The notes beneath the pieces are model-generated. The model had not been told where the DNA came from, did not search any database, and saw only the letters and a list, made by a program, of their open reading frames with translations. From Hedera helix (lineage: Eukaryota; Streptophyta; Magnoliopsida; Apiales; Araliaceae), in assembly GCA_947179155.2 (NCBI GenBank), contig OX359276.1, forward strand, positions 43,238,192-43,302,191: 64,000 nucleotides of DNA, written 5' to 3'. The position numbers and the translations under genes were made by a program. Shown piece after piece: positions 25,165-36,379 of the stretch. Every line of letters starts with the position of its first letter. Position 1 is the stretch's first letter.

Positions 25165-27314
25165 TGAGGGTGGGACAAGACCAGATATTAAAGTCCTTAT
25201 AATCCACTTTGCAGCACTAAAGTTGATTAGTGATGGATAATCACCTTCTCCACTCCCACATCAAAGGAGGGAGGGGAAGGCACGTATTTGTTAGATTTTA
25301 AGAGAACAAACAAAACCGGTATTTATCTACACGAAAAACACAAGGCATACTGTAGGATTTTAGCTAAAAGCCTAAAATTATGGTAAAGGATAACACTCAG
25401 CTCCATTTGAAACTCACCAAGTAATAAACAGCACCTCCTCTTGTCCTGAAAATATTCTTTCATTGCTTACCAATAAATTCTGTATTTCTCAGTCTAAAAA
25501 AAATCTAGTGAATTGAGAACTTTCAAAACCAGAGAAAACAACAATTAAATTAACTTAATTTTTTCTCCTTGTTATATTATGGGTATACCACAGTGGGGTC
25601 TCCCCATAGTTATATGAAATTCTGTATCCCAGATGTTGTTGCAGCAGTTGGCAACACTTTTATATGCCTGAAAAGTTTTCGTCGAGTAGGTAAACTAAAA
25701 CAAAAAAATCAAGCATACCCGCTCAGCAATGCTGTGTGGATCCGTAGCATGCCCCCGTCTTGCCCTCACTCTTGGGCGAATTGCAGGTGGACATGGCATT
25801 GCGGGAAGAGTGTTGTGCATTGGCTGGCAATTGAAACCCTACAAACAGATTGTGATTCAATCACTAGAGATACCGTTCAGGGAAAAAAGTTCACCCAAAC
25901 AAAAATAAAATAAAGTACAGGTTGATAGCAATTTTTTGAGATGGGAAAAGAATATAAAAAAAAATTAATACTTCCTCCGTTCAAGTTTATTTATTTATTT
26001 ATTTTAAAATTTATCCAAATTTATTTGTTCAATTTATTTTTAATACGATTTTTTACCTTATTTTTTTAATAATAACCTCATTAAACTTTTAAAAAAAATT
26101 ATTGAATTTTTTTTTTCTCTTTTTCCCTTCTATTTTATTATTTTAAAAAAAAATTAGAAAACTAAATAAAATAATAATAAAATAATTACGATGAATAATT
26201 TAAAAATAAATTTCTTTAATGAACGTATATTTTCAAACCAAGACAAGACAACTAAAGTTGAATGAAGAGAGTAAAAAGACTAAAAAGAAAACACTATGTT
26301 GCAATAGGGAAGATTCATAGTTTTCATTACTTTGCTTTGGGAATATGATTCTCTTAGTAACTTTAAGTCTTTAACTGGTCACTTCTTTCTACAGGACAGC
26401 GTTAAACTTCAAAAAGCAGTTAACTAACTGAAGAGGCCCCGTCGACTAGACAATCTGACTGATACAGTGATATTCTCTATCTTTTTTCACAAAAGAGTTC
26501 CATTTCGACGTGACAAAATCAATTAATAAAACATATACTTTAAAATCTATGCAGTTTCATTTAAAATTTAAAGATAACAATTTTGTATTTAATAATATTT
26601 CTTATGTAAATCACAACATTTAGTTTTATGGACTATCAAATAAACTCATATCAACTATAAATTTGAAAACGTAACAAATTAACTTATAAAAAGAATCAAA
26701 ATGGGACTTATTTCACTCCTTGTATATGATAATATTCAAAAAAATAAAAATAAAATTGTAACATTATATTAAGATTTTAACTTCCAAGTCTGGAAATTTT
26801 CAATTCTGTTTACTTATAACTATTAATAAATATAGCATGCAGTTATGAGTCAATACAATTGCTACCCAAAAAGAATGCCAACAATTTTTTTTTAAACCCA
26901 AACTATTATAGACATGAAAATCATTTCCCATTCCATAGTCCCTTACCAGTCCGAATTTTAGTTTACTTTACATGAGTTTTCTCGGCAAACAAAAGAACTT
27001 ACAGTCTTCACAGAAGAAGAAACCCGACTATCAACATCTTCAAGAAAACGGTTTCCGCTTCCCGAGGCCTTATCCATCTTCAAAAACCCTCCTTTTCCTT
27101 GCTCCAAACTCAACCCCAACGGAAAATGGAACCCACCACCAACTCCGGCGCCACAGGCGAGATGACCGGAGCTGTCGCCGGAGTTGAGTTGTAACATGAT
27201 AGGAGCCACCGCCTCATTTGCCGCCAAATTGTGGTCGGTTCCCGCGTAAGCCGGAAAACCAAGGATTTGTTCGAGGAAGTCGTCGGCTGTGCCGTCCCCG
27301 GAGTTGTTAGCCAT
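22047..27314 (-). CDS. bHLH transcription factor, UNE12-like (group with bHLH7/59)
   Basis: Six exons (27314-27003, 25838-25719, 25103-25038, 23281-23216, 22441-22364, 22280-22047) splice in frame into 291 residues. The basic region starts ATDPHSIAERLRRERIAERI, with His139, Glu143 and Arg147 at the positions that contact E-box/G-box DNA. Helix 1, the loop and helix 2 continue to about residue 188 (VNKMDRAAMLDEIVDYVKFL, then RLQVR), followed by VLSMSRLGGAGAVAPLV. The C-terminal block WEKWSSDGTEQQVAKLMEEN and QSKALCVMPISLA is the conserved tail of the UNE12/bHLH7/bHLH59 group. UNE12 was named from an Arabidopsis fertilisation mutant; members are nuclear dimeric regulators. The N-terminal 104 residues are acidic and Gly-rich, with FPLGLSLEQGKGGFLK typical of this group. 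Introns carry several MITEs and a 27-bp poly(G) run. Confidence 0.95.
22603..22843. other. Overlapping open frames in intron 5 of the bHLH gene
   Basis: Both strands are open here: plus-strand frame 22544-22843 and minus-strand frame 22830-22603. The stretch is less AT-rich than the rest of the intron. The minus-strand product (e.g. NTPRGWFVVKGVRWFSLGPE) looks protein-like but I do not recognise a family. It may be a captured or relic coding fragment. No start or splice context is convincing. Confidence 0.25.
23671..23915. mobile_element. Stowaway-like MITE, about 245 bp
   Basis: Left end CTCCCCCCATTCCACAAAGAG and right end, on the opposite strand, CTTCATCCGTTCCACAAAATA are inverted repeats. 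The element at 57174-57356 is a relative, sharing AGAGTCYCATTTG near one end and CATGGAA...AAAT-ATCCTTAAA near the other. It lies in intron 4 of the bHLH gene? No: it lies between exons 3 and 4 (intron 3, 25037-23282). Confidence 0.6.
24323..24702. repeat. About 190-bp diverged tandem duplication in a bHLH intron
   Basis: CAAATTATACTGTACCAATT at 24323 recurs as CAAATTATACTCTACCAATT at 24513. It is followed in both copies by AAGGGGA-CCT, ATATAAAAT, GGATGAC or GATGAC, and AGTAAGT...TGTACTCC. The copies differ enough to be older than the other tandem duplications here. Confidence 0.75.
24856..24994. mobile_element. Stowaway MITE, 139 bp
   Basis: TA duplications flank it (24854-24855 and 24995-24996). 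The left end CTCCCCCATCCCATTTTAG and the right end, complement CTCCCTATGC, fit the Stowaway terminus. It lies in intron 3 of the bHLH gene, just outside exon 3. Confidence 0.65.
25138..25164 (+). repeat. Poly(G) tract, 27 G
   Basis: An unbroken run of 27 G follows a poly-T stretch, about 35 bases upstream (in transcript sense) of exon 3 of the minus-strand bHLH gene. The transcript would therefore carry a long poly(C) next to the acceptor. Homopolymer length may be affected by sequencing error. Confidence 0.9.
25971..26271. mobile_element. Stowaway MITE, 301 bp
   Basis: TA flanks (25969-25970, 26272-26273). Left terminus CTTCCTCCGTTCAAGTTTAT; right terminus, on the complementary strand, CTCTCTTCATTCAACTTTAG. 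It is AT-rich inside. It lies in intron 1 of the bHLH gene. Confidence 0.75.
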
Positions 27315-28253
27315 GGAGGTGAGTCTTCCGTCCGAGTCAATGTCTACTTGAATCAGTATCAGTGAGTGATAAGCCTGAACGTGTTAGGGTTTTTAAGACT
27401 GATAAATTAACAGGACCCGATTGTATTCACATAGATATGCACGTATATAGAGAGAGGAGAGAGAGGGAGAGTTATTAATTTTTGAGTTGAAAACTTAAAG
27501 TGATTAAGTTCTGCGTGTTGAATGGTTCCTATTCCTATTTTCTAGCGAGTACTGAGAGTGAAGAATCGAAGAAGATGAAGAGGGAAGAGGAAAGAGGAGA
27601 GAGAAATGGTGGCAGAAAAAAAGCGGTTGTCCCGTTTCTCTTTTAAAACGGACACGTTTCTTAAAAGGTTCTACTTTTCCCTTAATTTACGAATCTATCT
27701 ATTTTCTGTTGCTTCCCCTTCAATTTTATTGACGGATGACGACTGACGGCGTCATGCTCTCCGCACTCCCACGACGTCGTCTAGCCTGCCTGTATTTTTT
27801 GTTTATTCTTTTTATCATATATATATATAAGGGTTGCATCCACAATAACTGATTGTCAAAAGTATTGTTACAGTAACTAAATACAGGAAACAAATTAGTT
27901 GTGAAAGTTCTTATAGCTAGAAGCTCTAGCGACAGGCCAAAAAAAAATTTAACGAGCCTTTGGCGATAAGGGTTAAAAATTATTTTTACCCTACCACTAG
28001 AATCTCTAACGACAATATATCAACAGCAATCAGTTGCTATAAATTAACTTCTATATATATATATAATTAATATTTCTACATTCACAAGGTCAAGTACTTT
28101 TTCAAATGAGAGTTAAACTTATTTACTATTCATTTAAAGTTATAAAACTATTATTTTTGTTTATAAAAATATTAATTCTCATATAATATCACAATATTTA
28201 CAATAGAAAACTATAAAGTGCATTTAAACCAATTGTTTTTTCTTTCTCGAAAA

Positions 28254-28255
<2 letters not shown>
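27315..28255. other. Promoter and upstream region of the bHLH gene
   Basis: The leader next to 27314 contains GA-rich microsatellite-like runs (GAGAGAGGAGAGAGAGGGAG at 27451-27470) and a GA-rich stretch around 27570-27605. A moderately GC-rich patch at about 27730-27790 has ACGACGTCGT. From 27910 to 28050, motifs CTAGCGACAGGCC and AACGACAATAT resemble the foldback element just downstream. No further gene is supported. Confidence 0.45.

Positions 28256-28291
<36 letters not shown>
28256..28291. repeat. (AT)n microsatellite, left part
   Basis: About 36 bases of alternating AT immediately precede the foldback element. It looks like one half of a microsatellite split by insertion. Confidence 0.9.
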
Positions 28292-28294
<3 letters not shown>

Positions 28295-28524
28295 AAGTTC
28301 AAGAGCATATCTCTTTAAATGACATACCTAGCATACTTCATTTAGCGACGGACCCTGCGACGGTTTGGTCTGTCGCTATAGGTTCGTCCGTCGCTATATA
28401 TTGTCTATCGTTAAAAGTTTTAGCGACGGACGAACTTATGGCGACGAACCAAACTTTCGCTGGATCCGTCGCTAAAGGAGGTATGTTTGATATGCTCTTT
28501 AAGGGGGTATGTCTTTGAACTAAG

Positions 28525-28525
<1 letters not shown>
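28292..28525. mobile_element. Foldback element with TAGCGACGG arms inserted in an (AT)n repeat
   Basis: Arms 28340-28399 and 28418-28477 are near-complementary: TTTAGCGACGGACC pairs with GGATCCGTCGCTAAA, and GGTTCGTCCGTCGCTA pairs with TAGCGACGGACGAAC. About 18 bases separate them. The symmetry extends outward to AGTTCAAG...CATATC and GATATG...TTGAACT at the edges. Both sides are (AT)n. Repeated GCGACGG blocks are known from subterminal parts of some plant DNA transposons, but no CACTA terminus is present, so the superfamily is open. Confidence 0.65.

Positions 28526-28598
<73 letters not shown>
28526..28598. repeat. (AT)n microsatellite, right part
   Basis: About 73 bases of uninterrupted AT follow the foldback element. 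Confidence 0.9.
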
Positions 28599-28601
<3 letters not shown>

Positions 28602-30234
28602 CTGATCCATAACAAACGTTTGTTATGGACACTATTTCAACAAATAAATATCTCACCGTTTATTGCAAGATTTTATAGTTAGGAGGATGTTTGGTCGCAT
28701 ATTGGACATATTGCTTGGGAGATTTGTTTGCTATACATAGCAAACGCTCGCTATGAATAAATCTCATATATATATTCTTTTCTAAATAAAAAAAAATCAG
28801 AGTCATCATCTATACGTAAATAAAACTCCCTTTTTAGTTCCCAGCATGCAATTTTTGAAGAAACAAAACATCTTTTCTTCTTTCTTTTTAAAACCCCCCA
28901 AGACGAAAGAACGTCGCCCACTCTCTCTTTCCTTATTTTCTCAAAACTCTCGGACATAACAACGTAAACGAAAGAAAGGAAAAGACAAAAGCCACAAATT
29001 TAAAATGGGACTCGGTATAAATAAATACACAACTTCCATGACCATGCCATAATGAAAATGAAATGAAAAATAAAATTCACAAGTCAAATGAGTTTTACTC
29101 AGCTAAATTGTCTTGTTCAAGAAATTTTAATACTTGTTGCACTAGCCAATCATCTAATTCTGACCATGTTGCATCAAAATAAATCTAAGAAACCTTGTTT
29201 GGTTCCATGCTGTTTATGCTTATAAATGGTGTTCAAACTCAACTGTGGATCATGAAAATTCTAAACCAAACGCCTAGTTAGCATCATTGTACACAGACAC
29301 CCATTCCCCTAAGTTTCAAGTGAATGAGTGCTAATCTGCTATCTACTCCATCATCAAACACAACCTGGGGAGAAATGGACAATACTGGCCGGCTTCATAT
29401 TCACAATTAGCTTTCTCACCGAAAGAAATTCTTCTTAGAAATAGTCGAATTCCATGATATCACACTATTAAATTACGAGTGTTTCTTGATGAGAGTGATA
29501 TAAAGTCCAGAACCGCGGCAGTGGTAATATGCGAAAAACTGGAATCATGCATGAAACACAAACATAAGTCATTTGCCCGGAAACTCAGCCAGGTTGCTTC
29601 AACATGGGAGAACGCTTAGCAACTTAATTTGAGATATAATAACAATGCATGATGACAGAAATAGGATGGGTGAACATATGAATATATGATCCCCAAAGCA
29701 GGTTACTGATCTAGTAATATTACTGACTCATTTGTTGCGGATTTACTCTAATATACCAGTTGACGCTTTTGCACTTCAGTCCTTGCAATCGGTGGATGCA
29801 AAACATAGTTCAAAAGTGGAGTTTAAATTGCCAACTGAAATGGCAGAAAAGACTAGATTATATGGGAAACCCTTATTTAGCATGAAATGAATCTTACCCG
29901 CAGAAGCAGAAGTGCTGAAAAATAAGTAACAAAAACAAATATATGTATGACGCTGACATTCATTAAAGGATTTTTTTTTTATAAAAAAAATAAAGATATA
30001 AAATTATGCATACTTGTTGAGTTTCGAATTGTGGAGTCATACAAACAGCATAGTGAATAATTTTATTTTATTTTACCTATTTACTCGATTTTATTTGACT
30101 TTGTGGCTGACAAAAAAACTCTTTTGCATTGTGAGCGACTTCTGCCTCCACTATCGCTTCCGTCACTAAGTCAGATCCCCTGCTATCATCTGACACCAGA
30201 CAAATTTGTTATTTCTCTGACTAACTCGGTGGCG
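28599..30234. other. Intergenic DNA
   Basis: No gene is supported. A short inverted pair, AACAAACGTTTGTTATGG, sits at 28609-28628. The rest is of ordinary AT-rich composition with a GC-richer patch near 29340-29600, where I find no extended frame. Confidence 0.4.
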
Positions 30235-30484
30235 ACCGGTCTAATTTTTTTTTTATTCCTACAATATTTATAATATTAATTTGATAAGAATTTTTTTTTA
30301 TAGAATTCAGTGATTTAGATATAATTTGAATGCATATAAATAATAATGTTCTACAGACTATACAACACTGTTATTTACATGCATCTAAATTATACTTAAA
30401 TCACTGAATTATATAAAAAAAATTGTCAGAATAAATATTATAAATATTTTAGGAGTAAAAAATATATATATATTTGGACCGGTC
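30235..30484. mobile_element. Palindromic MITE, 250 bp, with GACCGGTC ends
   Basis: The two halves are reverse complements over roughly 120 bases. Left GACCGGTCTAATTTTTTTT ... TTCAGTGATTTAGATATAAT mirrors right, on the opposite strand, GACCGGTCCAAATATATA ... TTCAGTGATTTAAGTATAAT. They meet around CTATACAACACTG. A third arm of the same family follows at 30533-30680, and a more distant relative lies at 42771-43110. Confidence 0.65.
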
Positions 30485-30532
30485 GTTGTAGAAGTTCTCT
30501 ATTTCTCTAAGTTGGACGACTGGTTTTTGGGA

Positions 30533-30680
30533 CGAGGAGTTGTGACCAGTCCCTTTTTCTTTTCTTTTTTTTGACTTCTAAAATATTTATAATATTTATT
30601 CTAATTCAAATATTTATAGTAATTTAGGTATAATTTAAATGCATGTAAATAGTAGAATTTTACAAACTATACAACTCCCG
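30533..30680. mobile_element. Single arm related to the palindromic MITE
   Basis: Beginning GACCAGTCCC and containing AAAATATTTATAATATTTATTC and GTAATTTAGGTATAATTTAAATGCATGTAAATA, this segment aligns with the right-hand arm of the preceding element but has no partner arm. Confidence 0.5.
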
Positions 30681-30918
30681 TAGAAGCACTGTGAGGACCT
30701 ACCATACTAAGAATCAACAGAACATCCATATGCAATCATATTACATCAGGTATATATAACAATGATAAATGGCCAGTTTTCAAAACTTATTCTATCTTTC
30801 AAAGTTTTCTCATAGGTCATTTACACAAGACAAAGCACATTTCAGGCCCATGTTTCTATAATTGCAGAAGAACATCTTACAAAGTCAGACTCACGCATGG
30901 TTGTTCAGAGTCTCTCAA

Positions 30919-31213
30919 CAGATTTGTTACCATCCCCTGACCTACCCGGCACAAATAGGAGGGCAAACCTGCTTAAGGAATTATGGACAAAATGCAATAT
31001 GTTGACCAGCAAACATGTAATGATAACTGAATTTGTTACCCCTGCGATTCGACAACAGTCCAGCGCTTTCTGCTGATACAGGAAGTACAAGAAGACCAGA
31101 TTCACCAGCAAGCTCATTGACAACTTTATTATTTATCGAACCAGATTTTAAAGCAGCGGATTTAGCCAATTTTGCATGAGCAGGTTGTGCTTGGCTACAA
31201 AAATTAGATTGAA
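30919..31213 (-). CDS. Unidentified coding fragment (possible last exons of a gene)
   Basis: A minus-strand frame from about 31213 reads AHAKLAKSAALKSGSINNKV ... NELAGESGLLVLPVSAESAG, then LLSNRR up to about 31050, where a possible donor (GTAACA) occurs. After about 70 bases, a CAG precedes a frame reading FALLFVPGRSGDGNKSVERL ending at TGA 30919. Composition is protein-like (Ala/Ser/Gly/Lys, little AT bias) and unlike the flanking DNA. The most obvious junction does not join the two pieces in that frame, so the splice is unresolved or the gene is broken. I do not recognise the family. No upstream exons were found in the 1 kb before it. Confidence 0.3.
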
Positions 31214-33301
31214 ATGACAAGCTGTTTTAATGTTTTACACAAATCATTCAAAAAAAAATGACAATAAGAGAGAGAAATTAAAGAAAATTATAAATTTATT
31301 GGATATTTTATGAAAATTCATGTAACTCAGAATCTTAAACCCATTTTATAAAAAAACCCACAAATTGGTATTTTTATTTTTTCTTATTGAGTTCAATAGT
31401 ACTCAGTTTAATATTTTACTTGGGCTGAATTTAAGTTCAATTTTAAATGACCGAGAAAAACTCACAATTAATGTATTATATGTTAAGTATAAACCTTTGA
31501 CTTATTGTAAATTTTGCCATTTTTTACATAAAAATTATTAAATTACCAAAAAAAATATAAAATGACAACAACAAAATCACACGGGCTAACAGACTAGTTG
31601 ATATAAATTTTTATTCAAATTTAGTCAATAAAATTTATTGTCTTGCAAATGAACTCGCGTTATTATAAAATTTATTGTTTTCACATAATTAATTTTAAAT
31701 ATTAGGATTCGGTCAATTAATTTTTTTTAAAGTGAAATAAGTATAAAGTAAGAAACGCTTAGCGAGTTTCTCGTTCTTGAGTTGCATATTTTCATATACA
31801 CAAAGTTAAAAAATAAACACGAGAAAAAAGACAAGTCATGCATGAAATGAGAAGAGTGACAAGGTAGCAGACAAAGTTATTATTATAAAATACTAATAAT
31901 CAAAGTTAATACATTATGGTACTTAATTTAATATTAAACGACTATAAAATATGTATTTGCCCATTGAGCCGCTACATTATACGTAAGTAACAGTTGAGCG
32001 ATACACATCCCACATAATTAAACAGATGATGGTGGTAACATACACCACAAACATTTTGCATTGCTACAGTTACCAGACAATTAACTGCAGAGCTACCAAC
32101 CCTCATCTGATCTGATCTGATCTGATCTAAGGGATATATTGAGAACCATTTACTCGAGCGGAGCGGGGCAGGGAGGGGTGTGCTTCTTGTACAAAAGATA
32201 AAAGCTCGCCCAAGTTGATAAGAACATACCTATTCTGATCTCCGTCGATCTTTGGGACTGTTGTACATTGGCTGTTAGCCAACGCAGACTTTGTTTTAAC
32301 ACCGCAAATAAAGCACCAATACCAATGCTATTATACCAAGATGAATCCGTCTGTCTCAACAATTAAGTATACAGTGAAAAGAAGAACGAACATTTGTACG
32401 TAATCAATTTAAATTTAAGCAAATACTTGAATATTCTCAAAATGTTTTACTGTCAATATTTTTACTTCCATTTTTCTTTTCGTTTACCTACATTTGGATT
32501 TGACAAACTACAAAGAGTCTCTTATGGCTGGATCAGAAACCATGGTAATGAGAAAACAAAGCATAAGTTTTAGAAACTCTCTTTCTCTAGTAAGTAACTA
32601 GAAAATGGAAATTATTAATTTCCCTTTGAAAAGCTTATAACACGTCAGCAGCATATTCTAGGAAGCCAAAATAACAAAGCAATAAATTCCATTTTGCCAC
32701 CTAAAACCAGACAAGGGAACAGAATATTTTGGCTGTTAAAGCGATGACGTTATTACCTGTCCAAATCCAGGATAGGACTGTAAACAAGGGTTTCCCAAGT
32801 CGCGACAATAAAATGCCAAACTGGGTTGTAATAAAGAGATTCCGCTGACCAAAACATCCTCGTGTACGTCTCTAAGAAGATAAAGAGTATCCAGGCTCCG
32901 ATTTCAATCAAAAAGAACTTAATGATAAACCTGGCCGCCACCACCATGACAAGAGAGAAGGCCACCAACCAATTAAAGAGCCGGTGGTTTTATTCTTTGA
33001 TAAATAGAGACTTTGATTTCCCCATCATCTACCGAATGATATAGTGAGCAAAACACACAAAAATATTACCAAGAATGGAGATGGACAGCATCATAACCGA
33101 AAACAGGTTAGCAAGGACAAAGCTGGGCGCCACACAGAAATGGAACAACTCGATTGGTTTCTTATGATACCAAAACGAGTTTTATGTTTACTCAAGGTTT
33201 GATACAATTGAGCTTTTACAAAATCATTTGCAGGTGGTGTAGACAAATCCCTTCACTAGTAGTAACTATACTAGTGGAGCATAATAAGTCAAATGAAAGA
33301 G

Positions 33302-33303
<2 letters not shown>

Positions 33304-33347
<44 letters not shown>
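33304..33347. repeat. (AT)n microsatellite inside the GBP pseudogene
   Basis: About 44 bases of TA repeat lie between the exon ending near 33380 and the exon beginning at 33028. Confidence 0.9.
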
Positions 33348-33350
<3 letters not shown>

Positions 33351-34012
33351 TAATATGTTGAGAATATATAACCTTCATCATTCGATGCTCTAGCTAGTTT
33401 TAGATGGACCAACGCATTCCTTTTCAAAACTTTAGTTGCATTGGAGAAATCCCACGTTAAATTTTGCCATAGATGGAAGTCTGAGGATTTGAAGGTGGTT
33501 CATATTGTCCTCAAAACTAGTATGAAGTCCCTCACACAACTTTGCAGATTTATATTCATTCGCCAAAATGAAATTCTTATGCACCTGCATAGAAGTTTTA
33601 AAAGTATAACAACTCCTACTACTAGGTTTTAGGCCCAATTCATACCTTTTCAATTTCTTCATCCTGTTGTTCAACAGATTTCATTGCATGATGATGACCA
33701 AAATGTTGCTCATCAAAAGCTTTCATTGCTATGTCTCTTGAACCTTCGCGGGCTATTTGCAGAGACTCCTCAGAGAGAGGTAAAACCAATTTAACCATCC
33801 TATAACTGTACAATTTCAGACATCTCTCTAAAGTACCCTTGTTAAAAACCTCCACTAGACAACCAGTTGAAGGGATCTCTCCCTTATTCAAAGCTTCAAG
33901 AATCTGAAAAAATAAGTCAAATAACATTTCCTGATGAAGTGAAAATGCACAGGACAAGATATACAACTGAAGCTAATAATATCTAGGACCTGCAATAACA
34001 TCGCTTCTTCAT

Positions 34013-34980
34013 TCACCTCTCCAACAAAAGGTTCAAGATGAAGAATGAGTATGGCGCACTCCGTTTGCTTTGCACACTATTGTACCTTAAATTGTCTTTC
34101 GACATGCAAGCGGGAGTTAAACCAGAGGGGAGAACAAAAATCAAGATATGATATAACACTGCTAACCCATTCTCCAAACCGTGGTAGATTTTTCTCAATT
34201 TGCGACAATCCATGGTGGAGTGCCTTATGCATTGATGATATATGCAAAAGTCTGGGCTCTTCTTCATTTCTTCAGTCATCACAAATCTGGGTGTTGGAGG
34301 CTTCACAACTCCGTGTTCCACCCATTGTTCGTACAAATTTTTAAATGCCTACTCACTATAGGTGATGACTTTTGGGACTGACGGCTCTATATTATTTTCA
34401 TTCTTTTCCTTCTTGCCTCTTATGGCTTTAGCTGAGAAACTGATAAAGCCACAATAGTTGTCTTCTTACCCTTCCACGCAACGGTCTCGTAGCTTTCTGG
34501 TAATGATTTGATTCCCCCTAAATCCTGTGCGAATGATGACAGCGTTGTGAAGGAGTCGCAGAGCACCATTGTTGCATATGCTGATGAGATTCTTTTCTTC
34601 AATTGGCTCTGCACACTTCTGTGCTTGAGCCCTGAATCTATCTACATAGTCTAATAACCCCTCATTTGATTTCTGTGTGATTCTCATCAGTTCCGCGATA
34701 GTCACTTATTTTTGCACATAGAAAAACTTCTTAAAAAGTATAACTTCATGTCATCTCAATCCTGAACCGACCCCTTTTTCAAATAGTAGCACCAACTAAA
34801 GGCGCCATCTGTCAACGTTTTGTTGAACTCCCTCAATAGGATATTATGATTACTAACTTCGTCCTGACCCAACCACGAGGACATTGATTCCACAAATAGG
34901 CCTATATTTTTCAATAATTCACGACTTAATAAAAGCATCGTGTTCACACACATATAATCACCATCATGTGACACAATCAT
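34013..34980 (-). mobile_element. Retrotransposon gag remnant in a GBP intron
   Basis: Minus-strand frames give a gag-like segment. Examples are ELMRITQKSNEGLLDYVDRF followed by RAQAQKCAEP (34705-34466) and LLREFNKTLTDGAFSWCYYL (34980-34756). A Cys/His stretch PDFCIYHQCIRHSTMDCRKL lies in 34336-34013. The order and spacing fit plant Ty3/gypsy gag, but frames are broken between pieces. It lies between the exons at 35141 and 33903, in the same orientation as the host gene. No LTR ends were located. Confidence 0.6.
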
Positions 34981-35326
34981 CTGGCTATAGGAAAGCCACC
35001 CACTTAAATGTCAGCGCTCAGCAGTTGATTTCATCTCAGAACTACCATGGCTGACATACCATTCTGGACAGCTTTAAGAAGCTCAATGATTCTCAAAATT
35101 ATTAATGTAATAACAAAATAAATGAGGTAAAAGAAGGCACCTGTTCCAGAAAAGATACAAACTCCTTTCCATTTAAAGATTTGCCCTGCACAATTTTTGG
35201 ACGAATGATAGATGCAACCAACCCTTTCAATTGTTCTCTCTTCTTAACATAATTCGGATCAAGCTCATCATCCTTCAAGTCATAAAGTATTGTTCGCCGG
35301 AGATGAGGCTGTTTGAAAGTTTAAAT

Positions 35327-36379
35327 TAAACCTGGCAAAAAGGCCCGGGGCCCACGAACCAGGTCGGGCTGGCCCAAAAAAACCGGGTTTTGGGCTTAAA
35401 AAATGCCGCCCAAAAAATTGGCCCGTTTCTGGCCTAGCCCGCGGGCTATTTTTTTTTTTTTAATTGCTTGACATTGTTGACAAAAAAAAAATTATTGATT
35501 ATATATGTATATATATTGTTCACATCTAGAATTTTTTCCCCATTGTTAGTGGATTGCCTTCTCCTAATTGATTGGTTTGGAAGCTTTTATCTAAAGAGAA
35601 AAGGTAGTGGTGACACAAGAAAAACAAATTTCTAATATATTTTTCCCAATTGCTCATCTCCTATCAAGTTAGTGGTCAACTTAATTCTTCAAGCTGACAC
35701 CAATTGCATAATTTTTATGTGTCTCATGCATAAATATATTTTTCTGTGAAGGACAATGGAATCGAGACATGAATTAAGTGGAATATTTCCTTTTGTTCTT
35801 GGGTTATGTATAAAAGGTAGCTAGTGTGACAAGAGTTTTGATAGCATCAGACCATCAGTATTGAATATCATAGTATCTGGGTCCGAACTGTGTTTCAAAT
35901 TGACCAACTTTAAGTATTCTATATGAATAATCTTTTAGTTTTTGTTTTCAAATTTAGCGCACTCTGCCACTCTTATAAATGCTGATTACTTGTTCCTGAA
36001 ACAACATTCTTCGTCTGCTTGTGAGGGTATTACGTGTGATTGTCTATGTAGCTGATATAGAGAGGTGGGAGGTTTTGATTTTTGAAGTAAGTTTGGTTTT
36101 AATATAAAATTATTGATTGTTTTATTTTATTTATTAATAATATTATATGATTATATAGAAATTATGTGTCATAATTATAAATAATTAGTGTTAGTATTTA
36201 TTTTAAATTATAAGTCATAATAAATATTTTTTTATTAAAAAAAAAAATTCAAATGGCCCGCGGGCCGGAGCCCGACCCACGGGCCTAACATTTCTCAGAC
36301 CGCAAAGGCCGGGCCATTTTTGACCCGGCCCGTTTTGGCCCGACCCGTCTGAGCCGACCAGGCCCGTTTGTCAGGTCTA
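35327..36379. mobile_element. hAT-type non-autonomous element, 1053 bp, with perfect 8-bp duplication
   Basis: Perfect 8-bp duplication GTTTAAAT flanks it (35319-35326 and 36380-36387). Left terminus TAAACCTGGCAAAAAGGCC; right terminus, on the opposite strand, TAGACCTGACAAACGGGCC. Beyond them are GC-rich subterminal zones packed with GGCCCG/CGGGCC (35342-35450 and 36254-36370). The middle is AT-rich without a transposase frame. It sits in the GBP pseudogene intron between exons 36706 and 35308. Confidence 0.85.

Noticed and set aside
25569..25913. 114-codon plus-strand frame
   Set aside because: Antisense over bHLH exon 2 and its introns; no recognisable protein.
28338..28610. 90-codon minus-strand frame with Tyr-Ile repeats
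   Set aside because: Translation of the (AT)n microsatellite and the foldback element.
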